Below, piece after piece: positions 1 through 5,801 of a stretch of DNA of 8,565 nt; within the stretch, counting starts at the first letter, position 1, and each line of letters opens with the position of its first letter. The position numbers and the translations under genes are program-made. The notes beneath the pieces are model-generated. The model searched no databases, had not been told where the DNA came from, and saw only the letters and a list, made by a program, of their open reading frames with translations. Source of the stretch: Acetobacteraceae bacterium (GTDB lineage: Bacteria; Pseudomonadota; Alphaproteobacteria; Acetobacterales; Acetobacteraceae); assembly GCA_003164305.1 (NCBI GenBank), contig PLSZ01000468.1, positions 3,012 through 11,576 on the forward strand, read 5' to 3'.

Positions 1-510
1 CAGGCCGGTGGAGCCGCGTTCCTCGCTGGTTTCCAGCACCATTTTGATATTGAAGCCAGGCTTGCCACCGCGTTCTTCCAGCACGGCCTCCAGCGCGGAA
101 AGGTTGACCGCGTGCTGGCCTTTGTTGTCGGCGGTGCCGCGGCCGTACCAGAGGTCGCCGCGCTCGGTCAGCGTCCAGGGATCGAGGCCTGGGGTCCATT
201 GATCTTCGAGGCCGCGCACGGTGTCGCCGTGACCGTAAGTGAGGACGGTGGGCAGCGAGGGGTCTTCGAGGCGCTCGGCGGTCAGGATCGGGCCGAAACC
301 CTCGCGCGGGTTCGGGTGGATCGCGACGGTGAAGCCGAGGCGTTCCAGCCAGGGCTGGATGGCGTCCGAGAGATAGCGCTGGACGTCCGGTAAATGCGCC
401 GGGTCTTGCGAGGTGCTGGGAATGGCGACCAACCCGGCGAGGCGGTCGCGAAACCCGTCGCCGTCGAAAAACGTCAATGCGCGGCCGATCGCGCCGTCCC
501 GGGATGCCAT
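1..510 (-). CDS. M20-family metallopeptidase/amidohydrolase, N-terminal part (runs off left edge)
   Basis: Reading the minus strand from ATG at 510-508 gives 170 residues with no stop before the window edge, so the C-terminal portion (probably more than half) is missing. Signatures of the di-zinc M20 (ArgE/DapE/CPG2/dipeptidase) family are visible in order. GHGD at 93-96 carries metal ligand His94 and Asp96. GRGTADNKG at 123-131 carries the bridging Asp128. ETSEERGS at 160-167 carries the general base Glu163 and metal ligand Glu164. These enzymes hydrolyse amide bonds of small peptides or N-acyl/N-carbamoyl amino acids, usually in the cytoplasm, and no signal peptide is seen. A GGAG ribosome site lies 8 bases before the ATG, supporting this start. 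The gene is divergent from the deacetylase operon at 591, with an 80-bp gap. The family is certain from the motifs. The substrate (dipeptidase, deacylase or ureido-acid hydrolase) cannot be settled from the fragment. Confidence 0.92.
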   Translation of the reverse strand, partial: MASRDGAIGRALTFFDGDGFRDRLAGLVAIPSTSQDPAHLPDVQRYLSDAIQPWLERLGFTVAIHPNPREGFGPILTAERLEDPSLPTVLTYGHGDTVRGLEDQWTPGLDPWTLTERGDLWYGRGTADNKGQHAVNLSALEAVLEERGGKPGFNIKMVLETSEERGSTGL

Positions 511-590
511 GCTGTGTCTCCGTCTGGTCAGCCCGCCACTCTACCACCGGCGCCTGGCCGCTCTATGCTGCGCGTGGAGGGAACGAGGCG
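511..590. promoter_or_regulatory. Divergent intergenic region between the M20 gene and the CE4 operon
   Basis: This 80-bp gap separates two divergently transcribed genes, so the promoters for both should lie here or overlap the gene starts. I see a TATGCT hexamer at 564-569 that could serve as a -10 for the plus strand, but no matching -35 at 16-18 bp spacing, so I do not call a promoter. A strong Shine-Dalgarno GGAGG sits at 576-580 for the ATG at 591. A GGAG for the minus gene is read from this gap just above 510. A loose TGGT/ACCA inverted pair (525-528 and 543-546) is too short to call an operator. The assignment as a regulatory region rests on gene arrangement. Confidence 0.45.
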
Positions 591-1451
591 ATGCTGGAGC
601 AGGAATTGTCGGCGTTGGCGTCGGCGGCGCGGCGGTATGACGCGCGGCACCGGCGCATTCCCCGGATCGTCTGGCCGGACGGGATGCGCATGGCGGTCAA
701 TTTCACCGCCGATTTCGACGCGATGCTGTTGCGCCGGTTGTTGAACGAGCCGCCGATGCAACTGGCCAAGGGCGAGTTCGGCGGCCGGGTCGGCATCTGG
801 CGGCTGATCGCGCTGTTCGACAGTCACGCCATCAAGGCGACGATCTTCACACCCGGCCGAATTCGGGAACTTTACCCTCAGGCGTTGCGGGCGGCCCATG
901 CCAGCGGACACGAGATCGCCGACCATATGTGGGAGCACCGCGTGCCGCGCGACATGCAACTGGAACTGGATCATCTTCTGAAGACCGGCGCGGCGCTGGC
1001 GGAGATCACCGGGCGCAAGCCGGTGGGAACGCGCAGCGATCACTCGCTGTCGTTGCTGAGACAGGAAGGGTTCATTTACACCTCGCACGAATGCGCGGAC
1101 CATCTGCCGTACTATCTGCGCGACGCGGACGGGCAGAACGAGATGTTGAACCTGCCGTTTCATTACGCGATCGATGACGCGATGTTTTACAGTTTCGCCT
1201 GGCTTGGCTCGGGCAACGCGGCGCAGCGCATCACCGACACCGATCGGGTGTTCGACCTGTGGTGGGAGGCGTTCCTGCGGCAGTACCACGCCGGTGGATA
1301 TTTGAACGTCTGTCTGCATCCGTTCGTGTCCGGACGGGCGCAGCGTATCGACATGCTCGACCGGCTGATCACCCGGATGAAGGCGATGCCGGGCGTGTGG
1401 ATGCCGACCTGCGAGGCGGTCGCCCGGCATTGCCTGGCCGTGGCGGCCTAA
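591..1451 (+). CDS. CE4 polysaccharide deacetylase-family protein (NodB/HpPgdA/PuuE-like), intact active site
   Basis: Protein of 286 residues with the carbohydrate-esterase-4 (NodB) fold. Family members remove N-acetyl groups from sugars, or in the PuuE branch open the cyclic amide of allantoin. Visible motifs: motif 1 TADFDA at 39-44 (catalytic base Asp41, metal ligand Asp43); motif 2 GHEIADHMWEH at 106-116 (metal ligands His112 and His116); motif 3 around Arg148 in GTRSD; and a C-terminal LHPFVSGR at 242-249 with His243. The DxD spacing and the compact size fit the HpPgdA/PuuE-like subgroup better than classical NodB (TFDDG). There is no signal peptide or membrane segment, so a cytoplasmic enzyme is likely, which argues against a peptidoglycan substrate. 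ATG 591 is chosen because GGAGG at 576-580 is well placed. The in-frame ATG at 477 would overlap the divergent M20 gene. It is the first gene of a unit with the next CE4 gene 12 bp downstream. The substrate is unknown. Confidence 0.9.
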   Translation: MLEQELSALASAARRYDARHRRIPRIVWPDGMRMAVNFTADFDAMLLRRLLNEPPMQLAKGEFGGRVGIWRLIALFDSHAIKATIFTPGRIRELYPQALRAAHASGHEIADHMWEHRVPRDMQLELDHLLKTGAALAEITGRKPVGTRSDHSLSLLRQEGFIYTSHECADHLPYYLRDADGQNEMLNLPFHYAIDDAMFYSFAWLGSGNAAQRITDTDRVFDLWWEAFLRQYHAGGYLNVCLHPFVSGRAQRIDMLDRLITRMKAMPGVWMPTCEAVARHCLAVAA

Positions 1452-1463
1452 GGGGAAACCATC

Positions 1464-2393
1464 ATGCCCTGGAAAGACGGTTACACGATTTCGGATGAGC
1501 GCGGCCTGGCGGATGACGCGGTGCGCTGGCCGGAGGGATTTCGTTGCTGTTTCAGCATAACGGTCGATCTGAGCGTCGCCTCGGGACCGGAGGGGATTAC
1601 CGAAGCGGATCTGTCCAGCCCGAAGGCGCAATTCGGGCTGCGGGAAGGGCTTGATCGGATCAGGGACGTGCTGGACAGGTTCGGGCTGAAGGCGACGTTC
1701 GCGACGCCGGCGGTGATGGCGCGGGTGCAGGCTCGGGCGTTGCGAGAACTGACGCAAGACGGGCATGAGATCGCCGCGGAAGGATTCCGGCATGAGGATG
1801 TTTCGGCGTTGTCTCGCGCGGACGAGGCGGCGCGGATCGAGATGACGGGTTCGGTGCTGTCCGAAATGACCGGCCGCCGGCCGGATGGCTGGTTTTCGCT
1901 GCCGCGTCCGGGCGATCCTTTCGCCGGCGGCACGATCAGTCCAAACACGATGGATCTGCTGATCGAAGCGGGATATTTGTACTTTGGCAACGGTCTGGCG
2001 GACGACATTCCACATCATTGGGTGACCGACGCGCTGGCGCCGCGCTCGATCCTGACAATGCCGTATTATTACCATTACGATGACCAATGGTTTCTGCTGT
2101 TCCCGTCGAAAGGCACCGGTCTGGAGCATGCGGACTCCTTGTTCCGTAACTGGCGGGCGGAGTTCGACGCGCAATATCGCCGCGGCCGGCATTTTCACAT
2201 GACGTTGCATCCGTACGCGTCCGGGTTCGGCCACCGGGTGCGGCTGCTGGAGACGTTCTTGCAACATGCCAGCACGGCACCAGGAGTTTGGAACCGCGCC
2301 GCGTCCGACGTGATCGCGCACTGGCGCCTTATGCAGCCCACGCCGCGGTTGGAGGCGAGTATCTGGCGGGATTATCCGGGGAGTTTGAGTTGA
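1464..2393 (+). CDS. Second CE4 deacetylase-fold protein with altered metal site
   Basis: Protein of 309 residues, paralogous in architecture to the gene just upstream. The NodB-like signatures align by eye: SITVDLSVAS at 31-40, GHEIAAEGFRHEDVS at 100-114, GRRPDGWFS at 137-145, and LHPYASGFGHR at 248-258. Against the upstream protein the catalytic Asp (Asp35), the second motif-2 histidine (His110) and the LHP histidine (His249) are kept. Metal ligand Asp is replaced by Ser37, the first motif-2 His by Glu106, and the motif-3 Arg by Phe144. It may therefore be a metal-independent amidohydrolase of the PuuE allantoinase type, bind metal differently, or be a non-catalytic partner of the first protein. 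No signal peptide is seen. The start ATG at 1464 is preceded by AGGGG at 1451-1455, which begins on the last base of the upstream stop codon. The gap is 12 bp, so cotranscription is very likely. Fold confidence is high; function is open. Confidence 0.88.
   Translation: MPWKDGYTISDERGLADDAVRWPEGFRCCFSITVDLSVASGPEGITEADLSSPKAQFGLREGLDRIRDVLDRFGLKATFATPAVMARVQARALRELTQDGHEIAAEGFRHEDVSALSRADEAARIEMTGSVLSEMTGRRPDGWFSLPRPGDPFAGGTISPNTMDLLIEAGYLYFGNGLADDIPHHWVTDALAPRSILTMPYYYHYDDQWFLLFPSKGTGLEHADSLFRNWRAEFDAQYRRGRHFHMTLHPYASGFGHRVRLLETFLQHASTAPGVWNRAASDVIAHWRLMQPTPRLEASIWRDYPGSLS
2378..2393 (+). promoter_or_regulatory. Ribosome site and TTG start overlapping the upstream stop (translational coupling)
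   Basis: GGGGAG at 2378-2383 is followed after 6 bases by TTG at 2390-2392, which overlaps the TGA stop of the second CE4 gene at 2391-2393 as TTGA. Starting here puts a textbook signal peptide at the very N-terminus of the hydrolase. The upstream in-frame ATG at 2288 would add 34 residues without signal-peptide character ahead of it and overlap the CE4 gene by over 100 bp. The overlap implies that translation of the hydrolase depends on ribosomes terminating at the CE4 gene. Confidence 0.72.
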
Positions 2394-3889
2394 CGCGATC
2401 CACAATCAGATTGTGTCTGTTATTCGTCACGTTGCTGTTGCTCCTGGCGAACGCCGGCGTCGCGCAGGCTCAGGTCGATGACCAGAACCCCAACCTCGTG
2501 CCACCGGCGCCGTTGAACGAAAAGATACTGCGGCTTCCCGGCGACCCGGACCGGCCGGTAACGCTGGAAGTCACGCTTTATACGCCGGCCGGTCGTGGGC
2601 CATTCCCGCTCGCGGTACTCAACCACGGCGCCACGAATGTAGGTAACGGCAACCGCGGCACACGGTATCGTTACACATTCAATGCTTTTTATTTTCTTTC
2701 GCGCGGCTACGCGGTGGCGTTGCCGATGGCACGCGGGTTCGCTGGTTCTGGCGGCGATCTTGTGCATGATGGATGCAATCTGGAAGCGGTGGGACAGGAA
2801 AACGCCCAGGATATTCGGGCGGTGATCGATGCGTTGCGTCGGCAACCGGATATCGACGGAGGCAGGATCGTGATCGCCGGCCAAAGTTTTGGCGGTTGGA
2901 CGACGATGGCGCTTGGGTCGATGGAAATTCCGGGCGTACGCGGTTGGATCGGCTTTTCGCCGGCGCTGCGAACATCCGATTGTCAGTGGCAGGATCAGGC
3001 GATGATCTCCAACGCCCGCCGTTTTGGCGCCACCGCGCGGTACTCGTCTTTATGGTTCTATGGAGACAACGATTCCGTTCTGCCGGTCGCGACCTGGCAC
3101 ACGTTGTTCTCCGCATATTCCGCCGGAGCGAAAAAAGCGGAACTGGTGCCGGTTGGCGCATTCATGACCGATTCGCATCAACTCCTGTCGTTTCCCGAGG
3201 GCTTGCCGATCTGGACGCCACGCGTGGATGCGTTTCTCGCCCGCGTCGGATTGCCATCGGCCCAGAAGTATCCCGCGTACCTGCCGACTCCCACGCCTCC
3301 CGCCTCGCATTTCGCCGCGATCGACGACGTATCCGCCATTCCTGGGCTGAACGATCGCGGGCGGGATGCGTATCGCAAATTTCTCGCGATGCGTTTTCCC
3401 CGGGTCTTCGCGTTGGCCCCTGGTGGCGCGGTTTCGGCGACGGATGGCGGCTTCGATCCACTCGCCCGCGCTCTGGCGGCGTGCGCGAAATCCAACGTCG
3501 CCTGCGCCCCGTACGCGATCGACGGGCAGGTCGTGTGGACCGGCGGCCAGGAGGCTCCGAAGGATTTCGCTCGCACAGTGGCGACCGGGCAAACCACGAC
3601 ACTCAATTTCGCGTACGCGGTCAATCCTGATTGCAGCACGCGGGAGTCGCCGAAATTATGGGTGAGCGGGAAGCCGGCGCATGGCATCGCCGAGGTCGTG
3701 GCGCGGGATGGACATCCTTCGTTTCCGCAAGGAAATCCATTCGCGGTCTGCAACGCCGCGTCCGTGCCGGGCGTCGCGGTAACCTATACGCCGGCGCCTG
3801 GGTTCACGGGATCCGATACCGTGGTTTTCGAGGAACTCACGCGGGATGGCCGGCACAGGGCGTTTCGCATTGGCCTGACCGTGCAATAA
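2390..3889 (+). CDS. Exported alpha/beta hydrolase (dienelactone-hydrolase-like) with C-terminal extension
   Basis: Protein of 499 residues from the TTG start. Residues 1-27 form a Sec-type signal peptide: Arg-containing n-region, leucine-rich core at 8-20, and an AQA cleavage site after 27, so the mature enzyme is periplasmic or secreted. Residues 50-290 are an alpha/beta hydrolase: oxyanion-type LNHG at 77-80, nucleophile elbow GQSFGG with Ser166, probable acid Asp228 in GDNDSV, and His263 in DSH. Such enzymes cleave esters, lactones or sometimes amides. Residues about 320-385 (FPRVFALAPGG, DPLARAL, YAIDGQVVW) resemble a tail I recall on other proteobacterial hydrolases but cannot name. Residues about 400-499 look beta-rich, with an Ig/cadherin-like TPAPGFTGSDTVVF stretch. 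Six cysteines remain in the mature protein (129, 198, 365, 372, 415, 454), consistent with disulfides in an oxidising compartment. It is the last gene of the plus-strand unit. The substrate is unknown. Confidence 0.88.
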   Translation: MTRSTIRLCLLFVTLLLLLANAGVAQAQVDDQNPNLVPPAPLNEKILRLPGDPDRPVTLEVTLYTPAGRGPFPLAVLNHGATNVGNGNRGTRYRYTFNAFYFLSRGYAVALPMARGFAGSGGDLVHDGCNLEAVGQENAQDIRAVIDALRRQPDIDGGRIVIAGQSFGGWTTMALGSMEIPGVRGWIGFSPALRTSDCQWQDQAMISNARRFGATARYSSLWFYGDNDSVLPVATWHTLFSAYSAGAKKAELVPVGAFMTDSHQLLSFPEGLPIWTPRVDAFLARVGLPSAQKYPAYLPTPTPPASHFAAIDDVSAIPGLNDRGRDAYRKFLAMRFPRVFALAPGGAVSATDGGFDPLARALAACAKSNVACAPYAIDGQVVWTGGQEAPKDFARTVATGQTTTLNFAYAVNPDCSTRESPKLWVSGKPAHGIAEVVARDGHPSFPQGNPFAVCNAASVPGVAVTYTPAPGFTGSDTVVFEELTRDGRHRAFRIGLTVQ

Positions 3890-3891
3890 AG

Positions 3892-4791
3892 TCACGCCAT
3901 CGGCGGCGCGCTGCCTTTGACCTGGGTCCGGTGCATCACCCGGCGCGTCGCCGCGTCGAACGGATCGCGGCGGTGCATGGTGCAGCGATTGTCCCACAGC
4001 ACCAGGTCGCCGACCCGCCACTGGTGCGTCCAGACGAACCGCTGCTGCGTCGCAAGCGACCATATTTCGTCGAGCAGCGCGTCGGATTCCGGAAGATCGA
4101 ACCCCTCCAGCCACGCCATTTTGCGCCGGCCGAGATACAGCATCCGCCGTCCGCTTTCGGGATGCGTGCAAACCAACGGATGCAACGTGCCGGGCGCCTG
4201 ACGTGGATCGTCGGTCGGCGTCACTCCCTGCCGGACATAACCCCCGCTGTTATACGTCCCATCATGTTTGACACGCAGTCCTCGCGCCTGATCTTTCAGC
4301 CGTTCCGGTAGCGCCTCGAACGCCGCGTACATGTCGATGAAAGACGTGTCGCCACCAGCGGGAGGGATTTCCAGCGCGTACAGCATGCTCGCTTTGGGCG
4401 GGAAGGGGAGATAGGACATGTCCGTGTGCCACACTGCCTCGCCATAACCGAGGCTGCCGATCGCCACGCCATTTTCAATCACATTCGAAACGACATAAAT
4501 TTCCGGCATGCCGCTGGCGATGCGCTGGCCGTTTTCCTGGATCGGCGCGTGATCCAGACCGCCGAAGCGGCGAGAGAACGCGGTCAGGTCGTGGTCGCTG
4601 AGTGTTTGACCACGAAACAACAGCACCTGATGATCGATCCAGGCGCGATGGATCGCCGCGAACGCCGCATCGTCGACGGTGCGCAGATCGACGCCGGCGA
4701 TTTCAGCGCCAGGCCGCGGTGCGCCCGGCGCGGCATGCAGCGGCCGGACTGCAACGGCGTTGGCCGGCACCTCAAGGGTTGGGCTGTTCAT
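3892..4791 (-). CDS. TauD/TfdA-family Fe(II)/2-oxoglutarate-dependent dioxygenase
   Basis: Protein of 299 residues, the usual size for the family. These cytoplasmic enzymes couple decarboxylation of 2-oxoglutarate to hydroxylation of a small acid such as taurine, an aryloxyacetate, an alkyl sulfate or a betaine-like compound. The iron triad is visible: WHTDMSY at 121-127 gives His122 and Asp124, and His273 in WDNRCTMHRRDPFD is the distal ligand. Arg284 and Arg288 follow His273 by 11 and 15 residues, the same spacing as the 2-oxoglutarate-binding arginines in TauD. The N-terminal HQVLLFRGQ at 54-62 is also a family hallmark. ATG 4791 is preceded by GGGGAG with a 7-base spacer. The gene follows the two permease genes on the same strand after 75 bp, suggesting its substrate is what the transporter imports. 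It converges on the plus-strand hydrolase with 2 bp between stops. Family and active site are near certain; the substrate is not predictable. Confidence 0.95.
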   Translation of the reverse strand: MNSPTLEVPANAVAVRPLHAAPGAPRPGAEIAGVDLRTVDDAAFAAIHRAWIDHQVLLFRGQTLSDHDLTAFSRRFGGLDHAPIQENGQRIASGMPEIYVVSNVIENGVAIGSLGYGEAVWHTDMSYLPFPPKASMLYALEIPPAGGDTSFIDMYAAFEALPERLKDQARGLRVKHDGTYNSGGYVRQGVTPTDDPRQAPGTLHPLVCTHPESGRRMLYLGRRKMAWLEGFDLPESDALLDEIWSLATQQRFVWTHQWRVGDLVLWDNRCTMHRRDPFDAATRRVMHRTQVKGSAPPMA

Positions 4792-4866
4792 GGACGGGCT
4801 CCCCGTGGCCTGATGCGGGGAGGATAGCGCGGCCGCGCGAACACGTCATGACCCGGGCCCGGGACC
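4792..4866 (-). promoter_or_regulatory. Leader between LivM-type gene and dioxygenase, with possible SD-masking hairpin
   Basis: This 75-bp gap holds several symmetric elements. In the minus-strand RNA the dioxygenase ribosome site GGGGAG (4804-4799) lies in the 3' arm of a short hairpin: CCCCG at 4820-4816 pairs with CGGGG at 4805-4801 around a 10-base loop. That could limit ribosome access. No U-run follows any of the symmetric elements, so I do not call a terminator. No promoter is recognisable. Read-through from the permease genes is the simplest assumption. Confidence 0.35.
4827..4863. repeat. Cluster of short perfect palindromes between LivM-type gene and dioxygenase
   Basis: Three perfect palindromes occur within 37 bp: GCGCGGCCGCGC at 4827-4838, GTCATGAC at 4845-4852, and CCCGGGCCCGGG at 4852-4863, immediately after the LivM-type stop codon at 4867-4869. 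In a GC-rich genome G/C-only palindromes arise fairly often, so this may be chance. They could instead be a protein-binding site, or hairpins that stabilise or attenuate the transcript between the transporter genes and the dioxygenase. Confidence 0.4.
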
Positions 4867-5799
4867 TTACAGCGTCAGTTTCCGCCAATTGGCGATCTCA
4901 CCGATCACGCCGCGGCGGAACGCGAGCACGCAAATCATGAAGATCGCGCCCTGGATCACGGTGACCCAGGCCCCTGCCTGCGCCAGGTAATTTTCCATCG
5001 ACGTCACGATCAGCGCGCCCATCGCCGGGCCGAACACGGTGCCCAGACCGCCCAGAAGCGTGGTCAGCACAACCTCCCCCGAGGTGGAGTAATGCACGTC
5101 GGTCAAGGTCGCGATGCCGAACACCAGCGCCTTGGTGCCGCCGGCGAGGCCGCTGATCCCGCAGGACAGCACGAACGCGATCAGCTTGTAGTCGTCGGTG
5201 CGATAGCCCAACGAGGTCGCGCGCGGCTCGTTTTCGCGGATGCCTTTCAGCACCTGGCCGAACGGCGAGTGGATGATGCGGTGGATCATCAGGAAGCCAC
5301 CAAGAAACACGGCGGCGACGACCCAGTACATGGTCATGTCGTTGGACAGATCGATGAAGCCGAACAGGTAGCCTCGGGGGACCTGCTGGATGCCGTCCTC
5401 GCCGCCGGTGAACGGGGCTTCCAGGCAGAAGAAGTAGACCATCTGCGCCAGCGCCAGGGTGATCATCGCGAAGTAAATGCCCGACCGCCGGATCGCGAGA
5501 TATCCGAGCACCAGGCCCAACGCGGCGCCGGTCAACCCTCCCAATGCGATCGCGAAGATCGCGTCCAGATGCCAGAACTTCATGGTCCAGGCGGTGACGT
5601 AAGCGCCCATGCCGAAATACGCGGCGTGACCGAACGACAGCAGGCCGACATAGCCCAGCATCAGGTTGAACGCGCTGGCGAACAGGGCGGCGCACAGCAC
5701 GCGCATCAGGAACACCGGATAAAGCACGAACGGACTGATCACGATCAGCGCGACCATGACCAGGAAGGCGATCGACTGGGAACGCGAAAACCCGAACAT
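4867..5799 (-). CDS. livM: ABC transporter permease, LivM-type (branched-chain amino acid family)
   Basis: Protein of 310 residues, a polytopic inner-membrane subunit of a HAAT/branched-chain-type ABC importer. Family hallmarks are clear: LMLGYVGLLSFGHAAYFGMG at 46-65, RSGIYFAMITLALAQM at 105-120, TGGEDGI at 131-137, and the ATPase-contact loop FGQVLKGIRENEPRATSLGY at 180-199. Hydrophobic segments fill residues 10-45, 80-103, 158-172, 204-220, 245-267 and 278-294, and a basic cytoplasmic tail ends the protein. It pairs with the LivH-type permease upstream: its ATG shares one base with that gene's stop (TGATG), implying coupled, stoichiometric synthesis. The symbol denotes the family only. Members of this family import branched-chain amino acids but also amides, urea and aromatic acids, and the gene context here points away from a simple branched-chain amino acid role. 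Confidence 0.96.
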   Translation of the reverse strand: MFGFSRSQSIAFLVMVALIVISPFVLYPVFLMRVLCAALFASAFNLMLGYVGLLSFGHAAYFGMGAYVTAWTMKFWHLDAIFAIALGGLTGAALGLVLGYLAIRRSGIYFAMITLALAQMVYFFCLEAPFTGGEDGIQQVPRGYLFGFIDLSNDMTMYWVVAAVFLGGFLMIHRIIHSPFGQVLKGIRENEPRATSLGYRTDDYKLIAFVLSCGISGLAGGTKALVFGIATLTDVHYSTSGEVVLTTLLGGLGTVFGPAMGALIVTSMENYLAQAGAWVTVIQGAIFMICVLAFRRGVIGEIANWRKLTL

Positions 5800-5801
5800 C
5801 A
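5797..5801 (-). promoter_or_regulatory. TGATG stop/start overlap coupling the two permease genes
   Basis: On the minus strand the LivH-type gene ends with TGA (5801-5799) and the LivM-type gene starts with ATG (5799-5797), sharing the A. This one-base overlap is the usual arrangement for termination-reinitiation coupling and supports a single operon with balanced production of the two membrane subunits. Confidence 0.85.

Noticed and set aside
564..569. TATGCT as a -10 promoter element for the CE4 operon
   Set aside because: The only -35-like hexamer nearby (TGGTCA, 525-530) is 33 bp away, far from the normal spacing, and no second match was found.
477..590. Upstream in-frame ATG extending the first CE4 gene by 38 residues
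   Set aside because: The extension would overlap the start of the divergent M20 gene, has no family similarity and no better ribosome site. GGAGG fits ATG 591.
2288..2389. Upstream ATG start for the alpha/beta hydrolase
   Set aside because: It lies deep inside the second CE4 gene and would put 34 Arg/Ala-rich residues before an evident signal peptide. TTG 2390 has a good ribosome site.
1464..2393. Treating the second CE4 gene as a pseudogene
   Set aside because: The frame is intact over 309 codons, the ribosome site and spacing are good, and substitutions are confined to specific catalytic positions while surrounding motifs are kept.
528..2405. A very long open frame on the minus strand (about 625 codons) lying antisense to both CE4 genes
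   Set aside because: Its translation is Arg/His/Gln/Pro-rich low-complexity with no recognisable motif, as expected from the complement of GC-rich codons. The plus strand has clear CE4 motifs, ribosome sites and operon spacing.
3631..4311. Plus-strand open frame bridging the hydrolase 3' end and the dioxygenase
   Set aside because: It is a shadow of two well-supported genes, with no ribosome site and no family motif.
4852..4863. G/C palindrome after the LivM-type gene as an intrinsic terminator
   Set aside because: There is no following U-run in the minus-strand RNA, and the dioxygenase gene follows on the same strand.
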